Position numbers and translations under genes: made by a program
Shown: piece by piece, positions 1 through 6,024 of the stretch
Layout of the letters: the number at the start of each line of letters is the position of its first letter
Position numbering within the stretch: the first letter of the stretch is position 1
Notes under the pieces: model-generated
What the model was told of the DNA's origin: nothing
Seen by the model: the letters and a program-made list of their open reading frames with translations, nothing else
The model's database searches: none
Assembly: GCA_036491755.1 (NCBI GenBank)
Contig: DASXBJ010000076.1
Coordinates: forward strand, 1-7,014
Source of the DNA: DASXBJ01 sp036491755
Lineage (GTDB): Bacteria > Chloroflexota > Dormibacteria > Dormibacterales > Dormibacteraceae
Direction of reading: 5' to 3'
Length of the DNA: 7,014 nt

Positions 1-1608
1 CGTCAAGAGGAAAAGCAGCACCAGCGTCGCCGCCACAACGATTGCGATCGCCAACGCCATGTGCGAGGCAAGCGAGGCCTGGAGGTCGACGAACTGCGGC
101 GCCGCCCCGCTGACGAGATACGTGAACGGAGCCTGCTCGGAGCGCACGTCGCGAACCACCTGCAGGGTCGACGAATCGAAGTTGCCCCCCGACGCCTGAA
201 CCTGGATCCACCAGGTATCGCCTCCGACGTACTGGGGCGGGAACACCCCGGTGACGTGGGCGACCGAAGACAGCCGGCTGGCGAAGGCTTGCACAGCCTC
301 GGGCTCAGACGATGACAACGGCGGCGCTTCAACCACGACAAACATCGAGGATCCCGACGGCGCGCCGAAATCACTCGTCATGGCGTCGCTCACCTGGCGC
401 GCAGCGGTCCCCGCCGGAAGGTCGGTCTGGTCGACAGAGTTGAATCGAATGCCGAGCAGCGGGAGACCGAGAGCGATCAGCAACACAGCGCTGCCGACGG
501 CGATGGCCAGAGGGCGTCGCATCACCAACCACGAGAAGCGGTACCAGAAGCCTGAGCTGGCCGGCGGGGCGTTCAATGCACGGCGCCACCGCCGCGGCGA
601 AAGCGCGTTGACCCGCGGCCCGAGCAATCGCAAAACCGCCGGCAGGATCGTCAGCGAGACAGCGCACGCCGTGAGCGCGACGATGATTCCCGCCAATCCC
701 ATCGACCACAGGAAGTTGATCGGAAAGACCGTGAGCGATCCGACCGCGGCGGCGATCGTCAGCGAGCTGAACAGCACCGTCCGGCCGGCCGTGCGAAGCG
801 TGACGCGGATCGCGGCCGCAGAATCGAGGCCGCGCGCGAGCTCCTCCCGGAATCGCGACACCATGAAGAGGCTGTAATCGATGGCAAGGCCCAGTCCCAT
901 GCCCGTGGCGAGGTTGAGGGCGAAGATCGACACGGGATGGATGCCAGTCACTCCTTGCAAAAAGAGAAATGCGCCGAGCACGACGATCCCGCCCACGAGC
1001 GGCGGGAGCAGCGCCGCGATCAGACCGCGGAACACCCACAGCGACAGCAAGAAGAGAATCGGAAAGGCCATCAGCTCTGCGCGTCCGAGGTCACCGGTGA
1101 TGATCAGGTTCAGCTGCTGGTTGATGGCCGCATAGCCGCCGAGCTTCACGTTGGGGTCGCCCCTCAGCTTGTCCGTGAGCTGCGTTTCCGCGACCACCGC
1201 TTGCTGATCGCTGATCTTCTTCCAGTAACCGATGACGAGAGTGCTTCGGCCATCGCTGGACAGGAGCTGGGGAGCGTGCGCCTGGTAGTAGGTGGCGACG
1301 CTCGCCATCTGTGGATTACCCGTCATGGCGGCCTGCACTTTCTCGACCTCCGCCTGCGAGGCTGGGTCGGCGACCCCACCCCCGATGCGCACGAGCGCGA
1401 CCACGCCGCCGTCCGAGCGCTGTCCTGTAGCGGTCTCGAGCCGGTCCACGCCCTGGCTGCTCTGCGACCCAAGGTCCTGGAAGCCTCCTGACTGGAGCGA
1501 CTTCGCCACACCCCCGCCGAAGATCCCCGCCAGCGACGCAAACAGCACCCCCGCGATCACGACGCCCCACGGCACCCGATTGATCAACCCAGCCAACCCG
1601 TCGAACAT
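1..1608 (-). CDS. MMPL-family (RND superfamily) membrane transporter, C-terminus beyond window
   Basis: The frame is open for 536 codons from ATG 1608 to the left edge with no stop. Family knowledge: MMPL/RND proteins are proton-driven exporters of lipids or small hydrophobic compounds in the cytoplasmic membrane. Seen here: TM1 at about residues 12-31, a first extracytoplasmic domain at about 36-175, then TM2-TM6 at about 178-318. TM4 is followed by the signature GLAIDYSLFMVSRFREE; its Asp244-Tyr245 pair matches the proton-relay Asp-Tyr pair of mycobacterial MmpL3. A basic cytoplasmic linker at about 320-357 leads to TM7 (about 362-386), a second extracytoplasmic domain (about 388-510) and TM8 (517-536). 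Roughly the last 200 residues, with the remaining TM helices, are missing compared with the usual 700-750. ATG 1608 overlaps the padR stop codon and has a perfect AAGGAGG 10 bases upstream. The substrate cannot be read from the sequence. Confidence 0.93.
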   Translation of the reverse strand, partial: MFDGLAGLINRVPWGVVIAGVLFASLAGIFGGGVAKSLQSGGFQDLGSQSSQGVDRLETATGQRSDGGVVALVRIGGGVADPASQAEVEKVQAAMTGNPQMASVATYYQAHAPQLLSSDGRSTLVIGYWKKISDQQAVVAETQLTDKLRGDPNVKLGGYAAINQQLNLIITGDLGRAELMAFPILFLLSLWVFRGLIAALLPPLVGGIVVLGAFLFLQGVTGIHPVSIFALNLATGMGLGLAIDYSLFMVSRFREELARGLDSAAAIRVTLRTAGRTVLFSSLTIAAAVGSLTVFPINFLWSMGLAGIIVALTACAVSLTILPAVLRLLGPRVNALSPRRWRRALNAPPASSGFWYRFSWLVMRRPLAIAVGSAVLLIALGLPLLGIRFNSVDQTDLPAGTAARQVSDAMTSDFGAPSGSSMFVVVEAPPLSSSEPEAVQAFASRLSSVAHVTGVFPPQYVGGDTWWIQVQASGGNFDSSTLQVVRDVRSEQAPFTYLVSGAAPQFVDLQASLASHMALAIAIVVAATLVLLFLLT

Positions 1609-2150
1609 CAGCGCTTTGCCTCCTTGCCGAGCTTCATGTCCTTCGCCAGCGCGGCGTACCAGTCCGAGCACCATTCGTGCAGGCCGATTCCAAACCGCAT
1701 GACCTCGTATTTCATGCGATGAGGCTGGGCCCTTGCCATCGGCTCGTGCTCTCGAAGCCCATCCGCCGCCTGCGCATGGCGGCGGCTCATCGCCTCGAGG
1801 TGCCGCACGGTGTCCTTGCGCGGCATGGCGTCCGCGAAGAAGAGCTTGAGCAGCATCTCGTCTCGGATCTCGCAGCTCGTGATTGCGGGATCGGCGACCC
1901 ACGTCTTGAATTCCTGCCGACCCTTTTGGGTGAGGTGAAAGACGGTGCGCTGGCGGGTGCCCCGCGACGCATCCTCTCCTTTGACCAGGTCGGCTGCCGC
2001 CAGGCGGCGCAGCTCGGGGTAGATCTGCCCGTAGCTGGTCGCCCAGAAGTGACGCGTCGAGATATCGGCGAGCTGCTTGATGTCGTATCCCGATTGCGGG
2101 CCCATGGCCAGCATCCCGAGCACCACATACGAGGTCGCTCCAAGCTCCAT
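1608..2150 (-). CDS. PadR-family transcriptional regulator
   Basis: A 180-residue protein of the usual length for PadR regulators with a C-terminal dimerisation domain. Residues 5-80 form the PadR winged helix: YVVLGMLAMGPQSGYDIK (8-25) is the first helix and turn, GQIYPELRRLAAADLV (41-56) contains the recognition helix, and the segment to about residue 77 (RTVFHLTQKG) is the wing. Residues about 90-175 fit the helical Vir_C_ter-type dimerisation domain, with an amphipathic end containing MRFGIGLHEWC. PadR proteins are usually repressors released by a small-molecule ligand, often controlling an adjacent exporter. The downstream MMPL gene starts inside this gene's stop codon, so it is the probable target. 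The upstream promoter holds two palindromes, suggesting autoregulation. The ATG at 2150 is the only good start; the conserved domain begins within five residues of it. Confidence 0.95.
   Translation of the reverse strand: MELGATSYVVLGMLAMGPQSGYDIKQLADISTRHFWATSYGQIYPELRRLAAADLVKGEDASRGTRQRTVFHLTQKGRQEFKTWVADPAITSCEIRDEMLLKLFFADAMPRKDTVRHLEAMSRRHAQAADGLREHEPMARAQPHRMKYEVMRFGIGLHEWCSDWYAALAKDMKLGKEAKR
1619..1625 (-). promoter_or_regulatory. Ribosome binding site for the MMPL gene, inside padR
   Basis: A perfect AAGGAGG lies in the last codons of padR (encoding the C-terminal KEAKR region), 10 bases before the transporter ATG at 1608. With the TGATG stop/start overlap it supports both the chosen start and translational coupling of regulator and transporter. 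Confidence 0.8.
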
Positions 2151-2160
2151 ATCGCACCTA

Positions 2161-2183
2161 GATATATCATCCCGATGTATCGG
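2161..2183. promoter_or_regulatory. Probable PadR operator (two palindromes)
   Basis: GATATATC (2161-2168) is a perfect 8-bp palindrome. CCGATGTATCGG (2172-2183) has perfect 5-bp arms around a 2-bp centre. Their centres are 13 bp apart, and the two share the core GATxTATC. Both sit on the spacer and -10 of the padR promoter, where a bound dimer would block RNA polymerase. PadR family members commonly bind AT-rich dyads in their own promoters. Assignment to this PadR is inference. Confidence 0.6.
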
Positions 2184-2190
2184 CTGTCAA
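2161..2190 (-). promoter_or_regulatory. padR-MMPL promoter, sigma70-like
   Basis: On the minus strand a perfect -35 TTGACA (2190-2185) is followed by an AT-only -10 candidate: ATATAT (2167-2162) with a 17-bp spacer, or TATATC (2166-2161) with an 18-bp spacer. It stands out in GC-rich surroundings. Transcription would start near 2154, only a few bases before the padR ATG at 2150, so the mRNA would be leaderless or nearly so. The start point is inferred from spacing only. Confidence 0.75.
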
Positions 2191-2201
2191 TATGGCGGAC
2201 C

Positions 2202-2231
2202 GCTAACCACCTGCTAACCTCCCGATAACGG
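2202..2231 (+). promoter_or_regulatory. Pho-box-like triple direct repeat
   Basis: Three 7-bp units start at 2202 (GCTAACC), 2213 (GCTAACC) and 2224 (GATAACG), each 11 bp after the last, i.e. 7-bp units with 4-bp spacers. This is the layout used by PhoB/PhoP-type response regulators. The TAACC core also resembles the cyanobacterial Pho box (units like CTTAACCT, 8 bp with 3-bp spacers) and matches the Streptomyces unit GTTCACC at 5 of 7 positions. The array ends nine bases before a TAnnnT -10 candidate and precedes a secreted phosphatase-like gene, which fits activation under phosphate limitation. No regulator gene is in the window, so binding by a Pho regulator is inference. Confidence 0.5.
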
Positions 2232-2239
2232 GCGGCGGA

Positions 2240-2245
2240 TAGGGT
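2240..2245 (+). promoter_or_regulatory. Candidate -10 element of the secreted hydrolase gene
   Basis: TAGGGT matches the three most conserved -10 positions (TAnnnT). No -35 consensus lies upstream; the triple repeat occupies that place, as at activator-dependent Pho promoters. Transcription would begin near 2252, giving a leader of about 60 bases. The match is weak on its own and rests on position. Confidence 0.35.
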
Positions 2246-2301
2246 CGATGCGACGGCGGGCTCAACGCGTGAGACCCACCAGCTCCATCGGTGGTTTTAG
2301 C

Positions 2302-2309
2302 AAGGGGGA
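2302..2309 (+). promoter_or_regulatory. Ribosome binding site deciding the hydrolase start
   Basis: AAGGGGGA differs by one base from AAGGAGGA and ends six bases before ATG 2315. It favours this ATG over the in-frame GTG at 2291, which lies upstream of the site and has no such signal. Confidence 0.75.
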
Positions 2310-2314
2310 ATTGC

Positions 2315-4417
2315 ATGCAACGCCTGATCAGGCTCGTTCTAGTTGCCGCGATCGCGGTCGGGTGGCAGGTGGCGGCGCCGCCGGCGGCGCTCGCCCAGGT
2401 CAAGGCCAGCCCCGGGGTGGGAAGCAGCTGCCAGCTCGGGAATGGCATCCAGCACGTCGTCAACGTCGTCTTCGACAACGTCCACCTGTCGCGGAGCAAC
2501 CCCAATGTCCCCTCCGACCTTGAGCAAATGCCCAACCTGCTCAATTTCATCCAGAACAACGGGACGATGATCAGCCACAACTACACGCCGCTGATCTCCC
2601 ACACCGCCAACGATGTCGTGACGACGCTGACCGGCCTGTACCCCGACCAGCAGGGCCTGGCCGTGAGCAACAGCTACGGATACTTCAATCCAGATGGATC
2701 CGAGGGCGGGTTCCCAAGCGCCTTCCAGTACTGGACCGACCAGATCGGCAACGGTACGTACAACAACCTGACGGCAAGCGGCGCCAACACCCCGGCGCCG
2801 TGGGTGCCGTTCACCCGCGCGGGATGCAACGTCGGCGGCGTCTCGACCGCCAACATCGAGCTCGAGAACAACGGCAACATCAGCAACGTCTTCGGCGCCG
2901 GTTCGGCGCAGGCCACCGAGGCGGCGACCAACCCGTCCCAGGCGACCAAGGACTTCCTCGGCATCGCCATCCACTGCGCCCAGGGTGCGGCCCTGTGCTC
3001 GGCGGCCAACAACGGCAAGCCGGACGTCCTACCCCAGGAGCCCGGCGGCTACAGCGGCTACAACGGGCTGTTCGGGCATGAGTACGTGGCACCCCAGATC
3101 GCGCCCGGTGGACTGAAGGACCTGAACGGCACGCCGATCAACGGCTTCCCCGGCTTCGGTGGCATCAGCGCCGCCCAGTCGCTCGGCTACGTGGCGGCGA
3201 TGGAGGAGCACGGCGTCCCGGTCACCTACGCGTACATCTCCGACGCGCACGACAACCACGCCGGCTTCGGGGCCTTCGGCCCCGGTGAGGCCGGCTACGA
3301 GGCGCAGCTTCGCGCCTATGACAAGGCGTTCGGCGCCTTCTTCAACCGGCTGGCCGCCGATGGGATCACGCCTCAGAACACGCTGTTCAACTTCACCTCC
3401 GACGAGAACGACCACTACGCCGGCCGGCCTGGATCGCCCGCCGGATGCGACGGCGTCAACGTCCCGTGCACCTACATCCGTTCCGGGTCCAAGGTCGACA
3501 ACACGACCGTCACCCTGGGCGAGATCGCGACCAATATGACCGACCTGATGACGAAGGCAGGTGTGACCACCAACTTTGATCTGCACTTCGACGACGCCCC
3601 GGCCGTCTACCTCCTGCCCGACGCGAGCGGCAAGCCTCCGACGGCGGCGGACGCCCGCAAGTTCGAGCAGGCCGCGGCGACGCTGGTCGATCCGCGCAAC
3701 AACAACACCGGTCTGCCGACGCCGCTCATGCAGCGCATGGCGGACCCCGTCGAGCTGAAGCTCCTCCACATGATCACAGGCGACCCTTCGCGGACACCGA
3801 GCTTCATCTACTTTGGCAACGCCGACTACTTTTTCCAGACGTTCGGCTCGCCTGACTTCACGCAGAACTCTGGATTCGCATGGCAGCACGGCGACTTCCA
3901 GCCCGACATCGTGACCAGCTGGCTCGGCCTCGTCGGGCCCGGGGTCCGCAACCTCGGCCTCGACAACTCGACCTGGGCCAGCCACACCGACCTTCGGCCG
4001 ACGATCATGGCCCTGACCGGCCTACGCGACAGCTACGCGAGCGAGGGCCGCGTGCTGCTCGAAGACCTCGCCGATGGAAGCGTCCCGCAGACCCTGCGGG
4101 CCCACCGCGCCACCCTCCTCCGGCTGGCGCAGGTCTACACGCAGATCAACTCTCCCGTCGGGGAGTTTGGGCTGGAGACCCTGAAGGTGTCCACCCGCGC
4201 GCTGGCGAGCTCGAGCGCAAACGACGCGACCTACACGTCGCTCGAGAACCAGCTGACCAACCTCGGTACAAGCCGCGACCAGGTCGCGGGCCACATCAGC
4301 GCGTCGCTGGAGGCCGCTGAATTCGGCGGCACCCCCCTGAATGAGCTCCAGGCGAAGGCGCTGATCGCCCAGGCCAATTCTCTCCTCGCCCAGGCGCGAG
4401 CCATGGCAGGCGACTGA
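2315..4417 (+). CDS. Secreted alkaline-phosphatase-superfamily hydrolase (phosphoesterase-like)
   Basis: A 700-residue protein. Residues 1-27 are a signal peptide: basic MQRLIR, a hydrophobic core, then ALA before Gln28 as the cleavage site. The mature enzyme shows the metal-site order of the alkaline phosphatase superfamily: Asp54-Asn55 after a hydrophobic strand (HVVNVVFDN), the probable nucleophile Thr97 in SHTAND, an Asp/His cluster ISDAHDNH (308-315), a second cluster TSDENDH (361-367), His525, and His557 in SHTDLRPTIMALTGL, which resembles the family's C-terminal metal-ligand motif. The opening strand and the DENDH motif also recall the phospholipase C/acid phosphatase branch (PF04185), so the exact branch is uncertain. 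Mature cysteines 39, 171, 221, 228, 378 and 385 could form disulfides. Residues about 590-700 form a helical extension. There is no anchor, so it is probably released. The likely substrate is a phosphate ester or diester, which is inference. A Pho-box-like array lies upstream. Confidence 0.85.
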   Translation: MQRLIRLVLVAAIAVGWQVAAPPAALAQVKASPGVGSSCQLGNGIQHVVNVVFDNVHLSRSNPNVPSDLEQMPNLLNFIQNNGTMISHNYTPLISHTANDVVTTLTGLYPDQQGLAVSNSYGYFNPDGSEGGFPSAFQYWTDQIGNGTYNNLTASGANTPAPWVPFTRAGCNVGGVSTANIELENNGNISNVFGAGSAQATEAATNPSQATKDFLGIAIHCAQGAALCSAANNGKPDVLPQEPGGYSGYNGLFGHEYVAPQIAPGGLKDLNGTPINGFPGFGGISAAQSLGYVAAMEEHGVPVTYAYISDAHDNHAGFGAFGPGEAGYEAQLRAYDKAFGAFFNRLAADGITPQNTLFNFTSDENDHYAGRPGSPAGCDGVNVPCTYIRSGSKVDNTTVTLGEIATNMTDLMTKAGVTTNFDLHFDDAPAVYLLPDASGKPPTAADARKFEQAAATLVDPRNNNTGLPTPLMQRMADPVELKLLHMITGDPSRTPSFIYFGNADYFFQTFGSPDFTQNSGFAWQHGDFQPDIVTSWLGLVGPGVRNLGLDNSTWASHTDLRPTIMALTGLRDSYASEGRVLLEDLADGSVPQTLRAHRATLLRLAQVYTQINSPVGEFGLETLKVSTRALASSSANDATYTSLENQLTNLGTSRDQVAGHISASLEAAEFGGTPLNELQAKALIAQANSLLAQARAMAGD

Positions 4418-4439
4418 AAAACCACCACCTCCCTCTTTC

Positions 4440-4474
4440 GAGCCCTCCTCCAACCCGGGGGAGGGCTCTTTCTT
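4440..4474 (+). terminator. Rho-independent terminator after the secreted hydrolase gene
   Basis: A perfect 9-bp stem, GAGCCCTCC (4440-4448) with GGAGGGCTC (4460-4468), has an 11-base loop and is followed by TTTCTT. It begins 22 bases after the stop codon. It lies between convergent genes. The minus-strand copy has the same stem but no T-run after it, so it should act mainly on the plus strand. Confidence 0.85.
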
Positions 4475-4483
4475 GAGCGGGGC

Positions 4484-4744
4484 CTAAACGACTGGCTTTT
4501 CGATCAGGTCCGCGATGGATCCTTCGAAGGTGGCCAGGCGCTTGTGGACCTCGATCACCTCATCGGAGCTCACCGGATCCGTCGGGTCGATGTCGGTCAG
4601 GTGCTCGGTCCACTCCGTCCCACATTCGCAGCGGTGAAACAGGTAGCGGTCGTTGTGTGAGCGGTACGTGTAAATGGAGGCGTCTTTGAGCCGTCGCCCA
4701 CAGGCGCACTTTCCTCTCTCCGGTCCCAACTTCGACTTTTGCAA
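4484..4744 (-). CDS. Small CxCG zinc-ribbon-like protein, function unknown
   Basis: I do not recognise a named family. The protein has two CxCG knuckles (CACGRRLKD and CECGTEWTEH) 24 residues apart, the arrangement of a four-cysteine zinc ribbon. An acidic, helix-prone tail follows (SSDEVIEVHKRLATFEGSIADLIEK). It is probably a small cytoplasmic metal-binding protein. I chose TTG 4744 (86 residues): a GAGG lies nine bases upstream, and codons after this point end mostly in G or C like the neighbouring genes, whereas the stretch before it does not. An upstream in-frame TTG at 4828 would give 114 residues and only 16 bp from the preceding gene, but it has no ribosome site. The AT-richer 4745-4844 segment contains TATACC and TATACA on the minus strand, so an own promoter is possible. 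The stop is TAG. Confidence 0.65.
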   Translation of the reverse strand: MQKSKLGPERGKCACGRRLKDASIYTYRSHNDRYLFHRCECGTEWTEHLTDIDPTDPVSSDEVIEVHKRLATFEGSIADLIEKPVV

Positions 4745-4844
4745 TGACGTGTTCCTCGACCTGTATAACGGACCAGAACGCGATTTCGTGACATGGTATA
4801 CCCGCGGACTGGAAATTGGAATATTCAAGAGTGTGTAAAAGAGC

Positions 4845-5057
4845 CTAGGCGGACGAGTTCAGCTCCTCGAGCAATCCGGGAAGGTCCCTAACCCGTTCCA
4901 CCCGGGCCGCATGCTCCAGGCTCTGGTACTGGGAAAGCACGTCGACAAAGCCCTCCCCGAGGTCATAGCCATGCCTGCGGAGCGCGTCCCGCCCGCGGTC
5001 GCCGAGCGCCTCCACGACGTCGCGGACCCTGCTCCCGAGGGTGAACGTCTCAGGCAC
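4845..5057 (-). CDS. DUF1858-like small domain protein lacking the redox cysteines
   Basis: A 70-residue protein consisting of one small helical domain. The pattern (a strand-like start FTLGSRVRDVVEAL, a helix ending RRHGYD, then LEHAARVERVRDLPGLLEELN) resembles DUF1858/ScdA-N-type domains, where a helix ends in 'GhdC' and the tail reads roughly 'leeAAr...dLdeLLaeLN'. Those domains usually carry a cysteine pair after the 'G' and are linked to redox or iron-sulfur functions. Here there is no cysteine at all, so a redox role is unlikely and a binding or scaffold role is possible. It starts at GTG 5057, overlapping the previous gene's stop by eight bases, which indicates coupled translation. The stop is TAG. 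The family call is by eye from the pattern only. Confidence 0.65.
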   Translation of the reverse strand: MPETFTLGSRVRDVVEALGDRGRDALRRHGYDLGEGFVDVLSQYQSLEHAARVERVRDLPGLLEELNSSA

Positions 5058-5337
5058 TGGGCGGCGGCTCGATTTTCTTGAGGATCACGCGATGACCATG
5101 CCACCGCTCGGGCAGGCCGGCGGGTTCATCGCCCTGGTAGCTCAATTCGAGGCACCACACCCCGTCCACCTGCACCGGCGCGACCGAGAGCTTCACTTTC
5201 GGGTTGGCCCGCTGCAGCGTGCCGATCAGCGCCACGCCGTAGAGGACGAGGGCCCCGGGGAGGTTGATCGTGTTGATCCGGCCGCCCTCGCTGGAACCGT
5301 CGACACCGGACGTGCGTGAACCGAGCGAGTGGACCAC
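5050..5337 (-). CDS. Hypothetical protein, 95 residues
   Basis: I do not recognise this protein. After a polar Gly/Ser-rich start (about residues 5-20) there is a hydrophobic helix or strand (INLPGALVLYGVALIGTLQ, about 23-41). A probable beta-hairpin follows (VKLSVAPVQVDGVWCLELSYQ), and the protein ends in a basic strand with a proline-rich tail (HRVILKKIEPPPSA). The hydrophobic stretch is short and interrupted, so a membrane segment is uncertain. The start is GTG 5337, five bases after the stop of the kinase-like gene and without a clear ribosome site, suggesting coupling to upstream translation. Its end overlaps the DUF1858-like gene by eight bases. Tight packing on both sides supports a real gene in the operon. 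Confidence 0.6.
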   Translation of the reverse strand: MVHSLGSRTSGVDGSSEGGRINTINLPGALVLYGVALIGTLQRANPKVKLSVAPVQVDGVWCLELSYQGDEPAGLPERWHGHRVILKKIEPPPSA

Positions 5338-5342
5338 GGCGT

Positions 5343-5999
5343 CTAGGTTATCGGCTTGCGGTGCTCCAGCGCGGCCACGATCACGTCAATCGCGCCTCGG
5401 TAGCCCAGGCGTCCTGTGTCGATCACGAGGTCGTAGTGGCCGGGGAGGTTGCGATCGTGCCCGTAGACCTGCTTGATGTAGGCGGTCCAGTTCTCGTCCG
5501 TACGCCTGATTCGCTTCCTCGCCTCCTCCTCGGAAGCAATGTCGAACCGGCTCATGATCGTTTTGACCCGCACCGCCTCCGATGCAAACAGGAAGACGTG
5601 GAGCGCTCCTGGAAAGTCCGCGAGGAGGTAGGCGCCGCCCCGGCCGATGATCACGACATTGCCGGTTCGGGCCGCCTCCCGGAGCACCTGTTGGGTGATC
5701 CGCAGCACCGCCTTCCGAGTGTCGAACGCGGGATCCGAGTTGGGTGGCGTCCAGGCGGTCGCCTCGGGGGGAACGAGCGGCTCGCTGCTGGCCGAGCCGA
5801 GGGCGACCAGGAGCCGGGCGAGCAGCTAGCCTGGCTGCTCGTCCTCAGCCTCGACCTCCTCTTTGGGCAGCTCCAGCCGGTGCGCGACCTCGTCGATGAC
5901 CTGCGACTCGAGCACGTCGATCTTCAGCTCGCGCGCGAGCATGTGGCCGACGGTCGACCCCCCCGCCCCGAACTGCCGCCCGATCGTGATGACCGGCAT
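5343..5999 (-). pseudogene. Cytidylate-kinase-like family protein, interrupted by in-frame TAG at codon 58
   Basis: One reading frame of 219 codons runs from ATG 5999 (GGAG eight bases upstream) to TAG 5343 and contains a single internal stop, TAG at 5828-5826. Both halves read as one member of the cytidylate-kinase-like family (PF13189, usually about 200-230 residues). Before the stop: the P-loop-like MPVITIGRQFGAGGSTVG (residues 1-18) and a helix ending in EDEQPG. After it: LLARLLVALGSA, then NVVIIGRGGAYLL (114-126), RRTDENWTAYIKQVYGHD (165-182) and YDLVIDTGRLGYRGAIDVI (189-207). The family transfers phosphate from ATP to a nucleotide-like acceptor; many members have no tested substrate. 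The first usable restart is GTG 5708 (121 residues), which lacks the P-loop and should be inactive. The frame is otherwise intact, so the change is recent, a sequencing error, or read through. Confidence 0.85.
5826..5828 (-). other. In-frame amber codon within the kinase-like gene
   Basis: TAG lies between GGC (Gly57) and CTG (Leu59). There is no frameshift: the frame and family similarity continue directly on both sides. TAG is also the ordinary stop of the genes ending at 4484, 4845, 5343 and 6025, so a genome-wide reassignment of TAG is unlikely. Confidence 0.9.
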
Positions 6000-6024
6000 C
6001 TGAGGCGCTCCAATTTACCTCGTA

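Noticed and set aside
251..1039. Long open frames on both strands (251-877 plus, 371-1039 minus) within the transporter.
   Set aside because: The transporter frame runs 536 codons without a stop and carries the MMPL signature and TM helices. These others are shadows with low-complexity Arg/Ala/Pro products.
2221..2232. CCCG-ATAA-CGGG hairpin as a terminator or operator.
   Set aside because: The stem is only four base pairs with no T-run, and it is partly explained by the third phased repeat.
2291..2314. GTG 2291 as start of the secreted hydrolase.
   Set aside because: It adds eight residues before the signal peptide and lies upstream of the AAGGGGGA site, which is correctly spaced for ATG 2315.
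3029..3985. Minus-strand open frame of 318 codons inside the secreted hydrolase gene.
   Set aside because: Its composition is a mirror of the sense gene (Val/Arg/Gly/Asp-rich) with no motif, while the plus frame has a signal peptide and metal-site motifs.
4440..4474. The hairpin as a fully bidirectional terminator for the convergent genes.
   Set aside because: On the minus strand the stem is followed by GAAAGAGG rather than a T-run, so termination in that direction is poorly supported.
5826..5828. Genome-wide reassignment of TAG (for example pyrrolysine or another alternative code).
   Set aside because: TAG ends four neighbouring genes at positions where the proteins are complete, so it is a normal stop here.
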